Shown here piece after piece: positions 25,754 through 34,255 of a stretch of 64,000 nucleotides of DNA. The notes under the pieces were generated by a model. It saw nothing but the letters and a program-made list of their open reading frames with translations, did no database searches and was not told the origin of the DNA. How positions within the stretch are numbered: position 1 is the stretch's first letter; the number at the start of each line of letters is the position of its first letter. The stretch covers positions 62,001 to 126,000 of the forward strand of contig JAGWMZ010000009.1 of NCBI GenBank assembly GCA_028871475.1. The letters are read 5' to 3'. The DNA is from Sphingomonadales bacterium. Lineage in GTDB: Bacteria; Pseudomonadota; Alphaproteobacteria; Sphingomonadales; Sphingomonadaceae. Position numbers and translations under genes: made by a program.

Positions 25754-26920
25754 TTGGCCAGAAAGTTTCTTTATGCCACAGCCTTCATGGTGGTGCTGGT
25801 GATCGGCGGTTTGCTGGGCATGCGCTATTGGGCGCAGGAACTGTCGCAGATCGCCTTTGTCCCGCCGATGTCCTTTACGCCGCCGCCGCCGCTGGCCCAT
25901 GACGCCTATGACAATCCGGCCTTGTGGATCGCGCGCGGCGCTGGTGATGGAGACGATCCGGCGCGCTGGTTGCCATCGGGCGTTGCGCCGGTTGCGCAGC
26001 GGCTGCCGGTGCAGGTCTTTTTCGTCCACCCCACCAGCTATTTCGACAAGCTGCGCTGGAACGCCCCGACCGACGATCTGCTGGCCAAGGCAAGGGCCGA
26101 TATCTTTACACGCGGCCTGGCCAGTCCTTTCAGCGCGGCCAATGAAATCTGGGCTCCGCGCTATCGACAGGCCACGCTGGGCGCCTTCCTTACCGACAAG
26201 CCAGAGGGCAAGCTCGCGCTCGATCTCGCCTATGGCGATGTGCTGGCGGCTTTTGACAATTTTCTGGCCCACAGCAAGGCAGACGAGCCGATCGTGCTGG
26301 TCGGCCACAGCCAGGGCGCGTTCCATCTGATGCGCCTGATGCGCGACCGGGTGGCCGGCAAGCCTCTCGCCAGCCGCATCGCGGCGGCCTATATCGTGGG
26401 CTGGCCGGTCAGCCTGGCGCATGACCTGCCGATGATGGGCCTGCCCGCCTGCGAAGCGCCGGGACAGCCGGGCTGTGTGCTGAGCTGGCAGAGCTTTGCC
26501 GAGCCCGCCGATACCAGCATGACCCGCGCCGCCTATGCCCGTTTCCCCGGGCTCGATGGCCATGCGCGGGGTGGTTCGGCTTTCCTGTGCACCAATCCGC
26601 TGACGGGCCATTCCGGGCTGGAACCAGCGCCTGCCAGCGCCAATCTGGGCACGCTGGTTCCCGACACGACGCTGACCGGCGCGCGGGTGGTGCCCGGCCT
26701 CGTGCCCGCGCGCTGCGGCACCGATGGCTTCCTGATGATCGGCCCGGCGCCGCAGATGGGCCCCTTCGTGGCGCCCGGCAACAATTACCATGTTTATGAC
26801 ATTCCACTGTTCTGGGCCAACATCCGCGCCGATTTCGCCGCCCGCGTGAACGCCTGGCACAGTCATCCACCATCGCCGGACTCGAAACACAAATCATGGT
26901 GGCGCCCATGGTCGCATTGA
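25754..26920 (+). CDS. DUF3089 alpha/beta-hydrolase-like protein
   Basis: Predicted secreted or membrane-anchored hydrolase. TTG start (25754) leads into a hydrophobic N-terminal segment, FLYATAFMVVLVIGGLLGMR. FFVHPTSYFDKLRWN is the DUF3089 hallmark and IVLVGHSQGAFHLMRL carries the nucleophile elbow (Gly-His-Ser-Gln-Gly). The C-terminal GNNYHVYDIPLFWANIRADF contains a plausible catalytic His. The substrate is not known. It overlaps ruvX by 25 bp. Confidence 0.85.
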   Translation: MARKFLYATAFMVVLVIGGLLGMRYWAQELSQIAFVPPMSFTPPPPLAHDAYDNPALWIARGAGDGDDPARWLPSGVAPVAQRLPVQVFFVHPTSYFDKLRWNAPTDDLLAKARADIFTRGLASPFSAANEIWAPRYRQATLGAFLTDKPEGKLALDLAYGDVLAAFDNFLAHSKADEPIVLVGHSQGAFHLMRLMRDRVAGKPLASRIAAAYIVGWPVSLAHDLPMMGLPACEAPGQPGCVLSWQSFAEPADTSMTRAAYARFPGLDGHARGGSAFLCTNPLTGHSGLEPAPASANLGTLVPDTTLTGARVVPGLVPARCGTDGFLMIGPAPQMGPFVAPGNNYHVYDIPLFWANIRADFAARVNAWHSHPPSPDSKHKSWWRPWSH

Positions 26921-27387
26921 TCACCACCGGCGCACTGGAAATGCGCGACTGGCTGCCCGATGGCGGAGGACTGCTCGGGCTCGATCTGGGCACGCAGACC
27001 ATCGGCACGGCCTTTTGTGACCCGGACTGGCGCATCGCCTCGCCCGGCAAGACGATCAAGCGCGGCAAGTTCTCGGTGGACCGCGGGTTGATCGAGGGGC
27101 TGGCGGCAGAACGCGCCATCAAGGGGCTGGTCATCGGCCTGCCACTCAACATGGACGGGTCAGAAGGGCCGCGCGCGCAATCGGCACGGGCCTATGCGCG
27201 CAATCTGTCGGCGCTGGGCCTGCCGATTTTGCTGTGGGACGAGCGTTGGTCCACCACCAGCGCCGAGCGCGGGCTGATCGAGCAGGACATGAGCCGGGCC
27301 AAGCGCAAGGAACGTATCGATTCGGCTGCGGCAGCGGTGATCTTGCAGGCAGCCTGCGATGCGTTGGCGGGCGGGATGCGCTGGTGA
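26896..27387 (+). CDS. ruvX: Putative pre-16S rRNA nuclease (YqgF/RuvX)
   Basis: RNase H-fold nuclease implicated in 16S rRNA 5'-end maturation. Metal ligands appear in GLLGLDLGTQTIGTA, VIGLPLNMDGSEGPRAQ and LWDERWSTTSAERG; the C-terminal RIDSAAAAVILQAACD holds the final Asp. The start is uncertain (26896, 26908 or 26941). Last gene of the pyrE plus-strand run; converges on the siroheme synthase gene. Confidence 0.93.
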   Translation: MVAPMVALITTGALEMRDWLPDGGGLLGLDLGTQTIGTAFCDPDWRIASPGKTIKRGKFSVDRGLIEGLAAERAIKGLVIGLPLNMDGSEGPRAQSARAYARNLSALGLPILLWDERWSTTSAERGLIEQDMSRAKRKERIDSAAAAVILQAACDALAGGMRW

Positions 27388-27414
27388 GAACAAGGTTGCG
27401 GACATTAAAATCCG

Positions 27415-28215
27415 CTAATCATGGTTTGCGTCGACTGTCATGGCAGTCCATCGCAACACCACGCACAGCCCGGCCTCTTCCGTCACCCTCTGGCCCCGTG
27501 TGATGATATGCAGCACGGCATCGGCGCGGGCCCGCTCTAGAATGGCAAGCGGCACGTCAGGCTCATGGCAAAGCACATCGACACTGCCCAGTAGCCGGGC
27601 CTCGCGCAGCGTCAGGTCCTCCGGATCGGCGGAGCGCAGGACTAGCTCCACCACCCCGGCCGCGACGCCCGCCGCCGGATCGTCCAGCCAGTGCGCTACT
27701 GCCCCGGCCTCGGCACGCAAAGGGTCCAGCACACCGCCGGTCGCCAGGGCGCGGTCGAGCGCGCGGCGACGCTCCCCCACATCGGGAAAGCGCTGACGCA
27801 AGCCGCCCCGTGCCGCGCCCAGCGCCTGCGCCAAGGCGCCCAGCCCGGGCGGCAGGATCTGCTCCAGCCGCAGGCGCAGCGCCTTGGCCAGCCCCGCCGA
27901 AGCACCGCCCGTGCCCACGGCCACCAGCACCGGGCTACGGTCGAGAATGGAAGGCACGGTGAAATCGCAAAGATCCGGCTGGTCCACCACATTCACCAGC
28001 ACGCCCGCCGCCCGCAATTGCGCCGCGTCGCGCTCGGCATCGGCGCGGTCCTCATGGGCGACGAACGCCAGACGCGCGCCGGGGATGATCTGCCTGTGGA
28101 TGATGCCGCCTGCCCGCTCGATCAGGCGCGCCTTGGCCTCGGCTGGCTCGCCTTGGCCCAGAACGATGACGGGTTGGCCGGCGATGCGGTGGAACAGGGG
28201 GAGCGTTTCGATCAT
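27415..28215 (-). CDS. Precorrin-2 dehydrogenase (siroheme synthase) with a relic methyltransferase tail
   Basis: The N-terminal part (about residues 1-115) is a CysG/Met8p-type NAD-binding domain: PVIVLGQGEPAEAKARLIER, then VNVVDQPDLCDFTVPSILD, where the first Asp is the catalytic residue in CysG. The dimerisation region follows. The last 70 residues resemble only the beginning of uroporphyrinogen-III methyltransferase (GVVELVLRSADPEDLTLREA, ADAVLHI); the glycine-rich SAM motif has degenerated and the rest is missing. I start at MIETLPLFHR (28215). It oxidises precorrin-2 to sirohydrochlorin and may insert iron for sulfite/nitrite reductase. Confidence 0.82.
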   Translation of the reverse strand: MIETLPLFHRIAGQPVIVLGQGEPAEAKARLIERAGGIIHRQIIPGARLAFVAHEDRADAERDAAQLRAAGVLVNVVDQPDLCDFTVPSILDRSPVLVAVGTGGASAGLAKALRLRLEQILPPGLGALAQALGAARGGLRQRFPDVGERRRALDRALATGGVLDPLRAEAGAVAHWLDDPAAGVAAGVVELVLRSADPEDLTLREARLLGSVDVLCHEPDVPLAILERARADAVLHIITRGQRVTEEAGLCVVLRWTAMTVDANHD

Positions 28216-28245
28216 GACATCGGGTTTAAAGGGATTGAAGAAGAA

Positions 28246-28269
28246 GTGCGAGGGACATCGCCCTCGCAC
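28246..28269. repeat. Single REP hairpin of family A
   Basis: GTGCGAGGG-ACATCG-CCCTCGCAC, a perfect 9-bp stem matching the terminal hairpin of the larger elements. The pyrimidine tract CTTTCCCTTC follows. It lies between lysA (stop 17 bp away) and the siroheme synthase start, on a same-strand junction. Confidence 0.8.
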
Positions 28270-28285
28270 CTTTCCCTTCAATCCT

Positions 28286-29545
28286 TTACTTCAACCAATC
28301 GGGCACCTGCTCGGCCGCCAGAATGGTGGCCGGGTCGATACGCTGGGCCACGATCGCCCACTTGTCGCCCTCGACCATCACCTCGGGCACCAGCGCGCGG
28401 CTGTTGTAGGTGTTGGCCATGGTCGCGCCATAGGCGCCGGCGGTGCGGAAGACGGCGAGGTCACCGGCCTTCACCACGTCGATCTCGCGGCCCATGGCGA
28501 ATGTGTCGGAGCTCTCGCAGATGGGGCCGACGATGTTGGCGGTAAAACGCTCGCCATTGGGCGTCACCGCCCAGAAATCATGCCATGCGCCATAGAGCGC
28601 CGGGCGGGCCAGATCGTTCATCGCGGCATCGACGATGACGAAGGGGTGGGTAACGCCTTCCTTCACGCGAACCACCCGGGTGATCAGGACACCGGAGTTG
28701 CCCGCGATGACACGGCCCGGTTCGAACATCAGCGTCACGCCCCAATCGGCGGTGACGCGGGCCACCATGGCGCCATAGTCGGCGGGCGTCGGGAAGTTCT
28801 CGCCATCCTTGTAAGGGACGCCCACGCCGCCGCCCAGATCCATATGGGTGATGGTCTGCCCATTGGCGCGGATGGCCCGCATCAGCGCGCCCATCTTGGT
28901 GAAGGCATCCTCCAGCGGCTTGAGCTGCGAAAGCTGGCTGCCGATATGAACGGCAAGCCCGCGCATGGTCAGCCCCGGCAGGACGGAAAGGCGCGCATAG
29001 ATGCCCGCGGCCCGGTCATAGGCGACGCCGAACTTGTTTTCCGCCATGCCGGTGGAGATCTTGGCATGGGTTTTGGCATCGACATCCGGGTTGACGCGGA
29101 GCGCGGCCTGCGCGGTCATGCCCAACCCGGCCGCGATCTGCGCCAGTTCCACGCCTTCCTCTTCCGATTCCAGATTGAACTGGCCGACGCCCGCCTTGAG
29201 CGCGCGGGTCAGCTCATCGGCCGTCTTGCCCACGCCGGAAAAAACGATGTCCGCGCCCGGAATGCCGGCGGCCAGCGCGCGGTCCATCTCGCCCGCCGAG
29301 ACGACATCAGCGCCATAACCCTCGCTGGCCAGCAGGCGCAGCACGGCAAGGTTGGGGTTCGACTTGACGGCAAAGGCGATATGCTTGGCAGGTACAGCGG
29401 CAAGCCCGGCGGCAAAGACCTGCGCATGGCGGCGCAGGGTCGCGCTGGAATAGACATAGCAGGGCGTGCCCACCTGCTCGGCAATGGTGGCAAGGGCGAC
29501 GTCTTCGGCGTGCAGGGCGCCGTTCTGGTAGGCGAAATGGTCCAT
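28286..29545 (-). CDS. lysA: Diaminopimelate decarboxylase
   Basis: PLP enzyme making L-lysine from meso-diaminopimelate, 419 residues. HIAFAVKSNPNLAVLRLL carries the PLP Lys; HIGSQLSQL, DLGGGVGVPY and EPGRVIAGNSGVLITRV are standard alanine-racemase-fold segments; GPICESSDTF holds the Cys-Glu-Ser substrate site. It follows the small lipoprotein gene, the conserved lipoprotein-lysA order. Confidence 0.98.
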   Translation of the reverse strand: MDHFAYQNGALHAEDVALATIAEQVGTPCYVYSSATLRRHAQVFAAGLAAVPAKHIAFAVKSNPNLAVLRLLASEGYGADVVSAGEMDRALAAGIPGADIVFSGVGKTADELTRALKAGVGQFNLESEEEGVELAQIAAGLGMTAQAALRVNPDVDAKTHAKISTGMAENKFGVAYDRAAGIYARLSVLPGLTMRGLAVHIGSQLSQLKPLEDAFTKMGALMRAIRANGQTITHMDLGGGVGVPYKDGENFPTPADYGAMVARVTADWGVTLMFEPGRVIAGNSGVLITRVVRVKEGVTHPFVIVDAAMNDLARPALYGAWHDFWAVTPNGERFTANIVGPICESSDTFAMGREIDVVKAGDLAVFRTAGAYGATMANTYNSRALVPEVMVEGDKWAIVAQRIDPATILAAEQVPDWLK

Positions 29546-29597
29546 GGGGTCAGGGTCTTTATGCGAGAAGCTGTCTGGTGACCCCGGCGCCCTGCGA

Positions 29598-29864
29598 TCA
29601 GTCCTTGGGCGGCAGATCGAAGGGATCGTCGGAGCGCGGTTCGCTGCGCGTGTGCAGCTCGATGTTGCGGCCGGGGCGCTGTTGCGAGGTGGGTTTCAGA
29701 AGTTCGCCCGCAGAGGGCGTATCCTGACGGCCATATGGCGCCACCGGCAGTGAGCGACCCGGCCCGGGTTTGAGCTCCGCCACCTGACCGCAGGCCGACA
29801 GTGCCGCGCAGGACACAGCCAGCGCGGCGGCGGTCAGGATGGGGCGAGCATTACGCAGCGGCAT
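29598..29864 (-). CDS. Small lipoprotein upstream of lysA (LptM/YifL-like position)
   Basis: 88 residues with signal peptide ILTAAALAVSCAALSACG, lipobox LSAC at about residues 22-25, so Cys-anchored. The remainder is Pro/Arg-rich without secondary-structure hallmarks. In many proteobacteria a short lipoprotein (YifL/LptM) precedes lysA; the position matches but the conserved GQKGPL-type motif is only represented by CGQ. Homology is therefore uncertain. Confidence 0.7.
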   Translation of the reverse strand: MPLRNARPILTAAALAVSCAALSACGQVAELKPGPGRSLPVAPYGRQDTPSAGELLKPTSQQRPGRNIELHTRSEPRSDDPFDLPPKD

Positions 29865-29892
29865 CAGGCTTCCTTTTGCGGGACCGGCAAGG

Positions 29893-31293
29893 TCACAGGC
29901 CGAGGGCGGCGCGTGCCTCGGCGACGCGCTTCTCTACCTCAACCGGAGCGGTTCCGCCATGGCTGGCGCGACTGGCGACCGAAGCCTCGACACTGAGCGC
30001 GGGGAAGACGCCTTCGTCGATGCGGGCGTCAATGGCACGCAGTTCATCAAGGCTGAGCTGGTCAAGCGCGACGCCTTTCGATTCGGCCAGTTTCACGGCC
30101 GCACCGGTGATGTGATGCGCCTCGCGGAAGGGGATATTGGCCTGGCGCACCAGCCAGTCGGCCAGATCGGTGGCCGTGGCATAGCCCAGCTCGGCGGCCT
30201 TGCGCATGCGGTCGGTGCGGAACCTGGTGCTTTCCACCATGCCGGTCATGGCGGCAAGGCACAGGGTCAGCAGGCTGGCGGCCTCGAAGACGGGCGGCTT
30301 GTCGTCCTGCATATCCTTCGAATAGGCCAGCGGCAGGCCCTTCATGGTGATCATCAGGCTGGTGAGGCTGCCGATGATGCGCCCGGCATGGCCGCGCACC
30401 AGTTCGGCGGCATCCGGGTTCTTCTTCTGCGGCATGATGCTGCTGCCGGTCGAGAGCGAATCGGGCAGGGTGACAAAGCCGAAGGGCTGGCTGGCCCAGA
30501 TGATGAATTCCTCGGCCAGGCGCGAGAGATGCAGCGCCGTCTGCGCGGCGGCCATCAGATAATCCAGCGCGAAATCACGGTCGGACACCGAGTCGAGGCT
30601 GTTGCTGGTCGGCTTGTCGAAATCCAGCGCGGCGGCGGTAGCGAAACGGTCGATGGGGAAGCCCGTGCCGGCCAGCGCGGCCGAACCCAGCGGCGACTGG
30701 TTCATGCGCGCGCGCGCATCGGTAAAGCGCGACACGTCGCGGCGGGCCATCTCGTAATAAGCCATCAGATGGTGGCCCAGCGTGACGGGCTGCGCGGTCT
30801 GCAGATGGGTAAAGCCGGGCATGATCGAATGGGCATGCTCGCCAGCCCGCGTCACCAGCGCCTTTTGCAGTGCCTCCAGCCCCGCCAGCGCGGCATCGCA
30901 GGCATCGCGCACCCAGAGGCGGAAATCGGTCGCCACCTGATCGTTGCGGCTGCGCGCGGTATGCAGGCGCCCCGCCACCGGGCCCACCAGCTCGGCCAGG
31001 CGGCTTTCGGTGGTCATGTGAATGTCTTCAAGGTCCCAGTTTTCGGGGACGCCGCTCACTTCATATTCGGCGGCAACCTTGTCGAGGCCATCGCTGATCG
31101 TCACCGCATCGGCAGGCGCGACAATACCCTGCGCGCCCAGCATGGCGACATGGGCCTTGCTGGCGCGGATGTCCTGTCGCCACAGGGCCTTGTCGAAGGG
31201 AATGGAGGCGTTAATCTCGCGCATGATCGAACTGGGGCCTTCGGCAAAGCGCCCGCCCCACATCTGATTGGAGCCTGTCTTGTCGTCACTCAC
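29893..31293 (-). CDS. argH: Argininosuccinate lyase
   Basis: Last step of arginine synthesis: argininosuccinate to arginine and fumarate. I start at the GTG of [18 protein letters not shown] (31293), giving 466 residues; MWGGRF (31263) is the alternative. [26 protein letters not shown] and the signature [12 protein letters not shown] are present, with the catalytic Ser in SSIM. Its start region overlaps that of the divergent thioredoxin gene. A further N-terminal open frame upstream is an artefact. Confidence 0.96.
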   Translation of the reverse strand: MSDDKTGSNQMWGGRFAEGPSSIMREINASIPFDKALWRQDIRASKAHVAMLGAQGIVAPADAVTISDGLDKVAAEYEVSGVPENWDLEDIHMTTESRLAELVGPVAGRLHTARSRNDQVATDFRLWVRDACDAALAGLEALQKALVTRAGEHAHSIMPGFTHLQTAQPVTLGHHLMAYYEMARRDVSRFTDARARMNQSPLGSAALAGTGFPIDRFATAAALDFDKPTSNSLDSVSDRDFALDYLMAAAQTALHLSRLAEEFIIWASQPFGFVTLPDSLSTGSSIMPQKKNPDAAELVRGHAGRIIGSLTSLMITMKGLPLAYSKDMQDDKPPVFEAASLLTLCLAAMTGMVESTRFRTDRMRKAAELGYATATDLADWLVRQANIPFREAHHITGAAVKLAESKGVALDQLSLDELRAIDARIDEGVFPALSVEASVASRASHGGTAPVEVEKRVAEARAALGL

Positions 31294-31885
31294 GCGCTTA
31301 ATCCCCGGATCTTTGTTGGTGCTGGCCGTTCTTGGCGGCTGCGATAGGCAAAGCGGCCAGAATGCGCAACAGGCAGCGTCCAGCAGCCTGACTGATGCGG
31401 CTTCCGACAAAGCCGACGAGGCGCAAATTGGCACATTCGACCGCAGCCACAAGGGCAGCCATCTGCCCGACCTGACCTTCACCGACACGGACGGCCACCC
31501 GCTGCGCCTGGCCGCGCTGACCGGCAAACCGCTGCTGTTGAACCTGTGGGCGACCTGGTGCGCGCCCTGCGTGGCCGAATTGCCGACGCTCGATGCGCTG
31601 GCCGGTGCCAAGGGCGCGGGGCTGCAGGTGGTGGCCATCTCGCAGGATCTGGGTGAAGGCGATGCGCTGAGTGCGAAGGTGAAGGACTTCTGGCAGGGCA
31701 AGGGCTTCCGGCATATCCACCCCGCGCTCGACCCGCAGGGCGAGGCAGCCAGCCAGTATCAGGCAGCCACCCTGCCCACCACCATCTATTACGACGCGCA
31801 AGGGCGTGAGGTCTGGCGCCTGACGGGAGGGCATGACTGGTCAGGCAAGGACACCGACAAACTGCTGGCCGAGACGGCGGGTTGA
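31268..31885 (+). CDS. TlpA/ResA-like periplasmic thioredoxin, lipoprotein
   Basis: Thioredoxin-fold reductant for periplasmic disulfides, often serving cytochrome c maturation. The start is a TTG (31268); later TTG/GTG codons at 31313-31319 are possible. Signal sequence [10 protein letters not shown] gives a lipid-anchored Cys. Active site [14 protein letters not shown] (Cys-Ala-Pro-Cys) with the cis-Pro in [32 protein letters not shown] matches the TlpA N-terminal strand pattern. Divergent from argH with overlapping starts. Confidence 0.9.
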   Translation: MEPVLSSLTRLIPGSLLVLAVLGGCDRQSGQNAQQAASSSLTDAASDKADEAQIGTFDRSHKGSHLPDLTFTDTDGHPLRLAALTGKPLLLNLWATWCAPCVAELPTLDALAGAKGAGLQVVAISQDLGEGDALSAKVKDFWQGKGFRHIHPALDPQGEAASQYQAATLPTTIYYDAQGREVWRLTGGHDWSGKDTDKLLAETAG

Positions 31886-32045
31886 GGGCCTTTCCTGCCG
31901 GATTATACCCCGGGCCTTGCCCGATTCCTCACGCGTGATGGTTGCGGGGCTCTGCCCCCGGCTCTATGGAACGGCGCGAACCGGGCGCCGGAGTCACGCC
32001 GTATCACCGCGCTCTCTCCCACACAGACACTGTTTCGAGGACACA

Positions 32046-32252
32046 ATGGCCAAGACGATCAACCTTTCGCTGAGCGATGACGAGTTGGAAATCCTGATCG
32101 ATGCGCTGGAAGCCGACATGGAAGGTTATCTGGATTCGGCCAAGGAAGCGCGCGGCAACAACAACCGCGAGGATGTGGCCACCTTCACCGAAGCGGCCCA
32201 GCGCATCGCCACGCTGATCGAGAAGCTGCGCAAGCTGAACCCGGAACTCTAA
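32046..32252 (+). CDS. Small conserved-looking helical protein
   Basis: 68 residues, start ATG 32046 with GAGGA seven bases upstream; the longer upstream frame has no coding character. The sequence is strongly charged and helical (LSDDELEILIDALEADMEGY, TEAAQRIATLIEKLRKLN), suggesting a two-helix hairpin. No domain is recognised. It has its own terminator, so it is probably a real monocistronic gene. Confidence 0.7.
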   Translation: MAKTINLSLSDDELEILIDALEADMEGYLDSAKEARGNNNREDVATFTEAAQRIATLIEKLRKLNPEL

Positions 32253-32275
32253 GGATCTGTATCGCCATGCGAAAT

Positions 32276-32315
32276 GGCGGACGCCGCTAGCGACAATGCC
32301 GCGGGTCCGCCTTTT
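32276..32315 (+). terminator. Rho-independent terminator after the small helical protein
   Basis: GGCGGAC-G-CCGC pairs with GCGG-GTCCGCC (11 bp, one bulge) and is followed by TTTT. It lies 24 bp after the stop codon. Confidence 0.78.
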
Positions 32316-32780
32316 CGCAGCCGGAGATAGGATGGCGATTCGCGCTTCATCTGCGCATGATACTTCCTTTTCGCGAAACTCTCTCATTCCTCCCATGAAC
32401 TTATCGAAGGAATGACGTCCCACCTGAGGCGTTGCTGCCGATCAAGACGGCAGATGCTAATGTCTGCCACCATAAAAAGTGGGCGCGACATTACTGCCCA
32501 CAGGGCACCGCGCGAACGCGACGCCTGCCCCCAAACAGGGGAAAGACTCCTCAGTCAGAACGCCTATGTCGATATGGATTGCGATCTGCGTTTGTGTATA
32601 ATTTTTTCAAAGTTGCCAATCTCGGCTTCGCTTGCGCGCCTCCGGGGTCTTGCGCCAAAGTGCTTTGAAGGTTTCCGTCTGGCTCGTTAAGAGCGCCGGA
32701 TCGGATACTCCAATCGCCTCGCACTCAGTTTTACGCCCAGCAGATCGCGCAAAGGCTTATCTTCAAGGTTTTGATTCACA
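32316..32780. other. Gene-poor, comparatively AT-rich stretch
   Basis: Base composition falls visibly below that of the flanks and no open frame resembles a protein. A TATAAT hexamer occurs at 32597-32602 without a good -35 at 17 bp; it might serve rlmJ. Together with the integrase relic further right it may be old mobile-element debris. Confidence 0.4.
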
Positions 32781-33611
32781 ATGAATTATCGCCATTCCTT
32801 CCATGCTGGCAATAGCGCCGATGTCGTGAAACACAGCCTGCTGATTGCCCTCGTGCGCGCCTTGCAGCAAAAAGAGGGCGCACTGACCCTGATCGACACC
32901 CATTCCGGCTGTGGGCTTTACGACCTTTACGGCGACGAGGCCCAACGCACAGGCGAGTCCGCGCAAGGCGTGCTGCGGGCCTTCGCAGACATGAACCCCT
33001 TGCTCAGCGACTATCGCGCCGCCGTACAGGCAGTGAATAGCGGGGATGAACCGCGCCTCTACCCCGGCTCGCCACGGTTTCTGGCCCAGCTTCTGCGCCC
33101 GCAGGATCTGCTGATCCTGAACGAAAAACACCCCGAGGACGCCTATGCCCTGCGCGGCGTGATGCACGACACACAAGCCGCCGTGCATGAACGCGACGCC
33201 TACGAACTGTGGCTGGCGATGGTGCCGACCCGAACGCCTCGCGGCGTGGTCGTGGTCGACCCGCCGTATGAACAGACCGACGAACGCGCGCGCATCACCG
33301 CCACACTCGCCGCAGCACATCGCAAATGGGCGCATGGCGTGACGGTGATCTGGTTCCCGCTGAAGGAGCGCTCCACCCATGCGCAGTGGAAGCACCAGTT
33401 GCGCAAGCTTGGCATCCCGAAATTCCTGAACGTCGAGCATTGGTTGTATGATGCCGATCAGCCCGGCATCTATAACGGCGCCGGCCTGTTCATCATCAAC
33501 CCGCCCTACGCCTTTACGCAGGCGTTGCCGCCTCTGCTGGAAGCTCTGCGCGCCGCGCTGGCGCCGGAGGGGCATAGGGGCGAGATCACAGCCGACTGGT
33601 TGGCCAGATGA
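32781..33611 (+). CDS. rlmJ: 23S rRNA (adenine2030-N6)-methyltransferase
   Basis: SAM-dependent methyltransferase modifying A2030 of 23S rRNA, 276 residues. MNYRHSFHAGNSADVVKH is the family N-terminus, LTLIDTHSGCGLYDL is the SAM-binding segment and VVVVDPPYEQ holds the catalytic DPPY. IWFPLKERS and GLFIINPPYAF are also conserved. It has no operon partner and lies between a gene-poor stretch and an integrase relic. Confidence 0.94.
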   Translation: MNYRHSFHAGNSADVVKHSLLIALVRALQQKEGALTLIDTHSGCGLYDLYGDEAQRTGESAQGVLRAFADMNPLLSDYRAAVQAVNSGDEPRLYPGSPRFLAQLLRPQDLLILNEKHPEDAYALRGVMHDTQAAVHERDAYELWLAMVPTRTPRGVVVVDPPYEQTDERARITATLAAAHRKWAHGVTVIWFPLKERSTHAQWKHQLRKLGIPKFLNVEHWLYDADQPGIYNGAGLFIINPPYAFTQALPPLLEALRAALAPEGHRGEITADWLAR

Positions 33612-33948
33612 ACGAGGGGTTCGAGAAAGCCCAGCGGCACCGGTGAAGGGTGGAAGGGTATAACCCGCTCGCGATCGCGCGGTACTTGGCCAGCATCTTT
33701 TCACGCGCGGGATCTAGGCCGTGAGCAAGCTGCGCTCGTGCTTCATCACGGCGCTGTCGTGCGGCAACCAGCGGGATCGCAGGATAGGCGCCAAGGGCCA
33801 GTTTCTTCTCTTGACCCTCGATACGGTACTTCAGTCGCCACAGCTTACTGCCTGTGGACTGCACCTGAAGATAGAGCCCGCCACTGTCGCCAAATTTGTA
33901 TGCCTTGGCGCCGGCTTTGGCATTTTTGACGGCAAAATCGGTGGAGCA
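33586..33948 (-). pseudogene. Truncated P4-type tyrosine-recombinase (integrase) relic
   Basis: The translated minus strand gives DFAVKNAKAGAKAYKFGDSG, then GLYLQVQSTGSKLWRLKYR and LALGAYPAIPLVAARQRRDE, followed by LDPAREKMLAK. This is the N-terminal arm-binding (DUF4102) domain of P4-like integrases. No start codon precedes the homology (Leu-Cys-Ser in place of the usual Met-Pro-Leu), and homology stops near 33665. The core-binding and catalytic R-H-R-Y domain is absent, and the frame runs into the 3' end of rlmJ. It lies 3' of tRNA-Val, the classic position for such integrases. Confidence 0.8.
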
Positions 33949-34102
33949 TAGCTGGGGGCCTTTTGAAATAAGACTTAAGCGATACCCCCATTATCCCCCA
34001 AAAGGGCTGAGCAGCGGTGAGATGAAGGCAGAGGCCAGGCCCTAAAATACTCCACATTTCCGTTGCTTACAACGCGCAGTGAAATGTGATGAGACAGGAA
34101 AG

Positions 34103-34178
34103 TGGTGGGCGGTGACGGGCTCGAACCGCCGACCCTCTCGGTGTAAACGAGATGCTCTACCAACTGAGCTAACCGCCC
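34103..34178 (-). tRNA. tRNA-Val (anticodon TAC)
   Basis: 76 nt including encoded CCA. The acceptor stem GGGCGGT pairs with ACCGCCC; the D-arm is TAGCTCAGTTGGTAGAGC; the anticodon arm is CTCGT-TTACACC-GAG with anticodon TAC reading valine GUA (and wobble) codons; the T-arm is TTCGAACC. All canonical features are present. It is next to an integrase relic, so it may have served as an attachment site. Confidence 0.96.
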
Positions 34179-34255
34179 CGGTGCGCGCCCTGGGCCGCGC
34201 GGGTGCGGCGCTCTTGGGACTTTTCTCGCGCTCCGTCAACCATCAACCGTCAAGC

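Noticed and set aside
32412..32690. Small open frames in the gene-poor stretch
   Set aside because: No motif, no ribosome-binding site, odd composition; they do not look like genes.
34103..34178. A possible duplicate attachment site for the integrase near rlmJ
   Set aside because: I could not find a second copy of the tRNA 3' end within the neighbouring bases.
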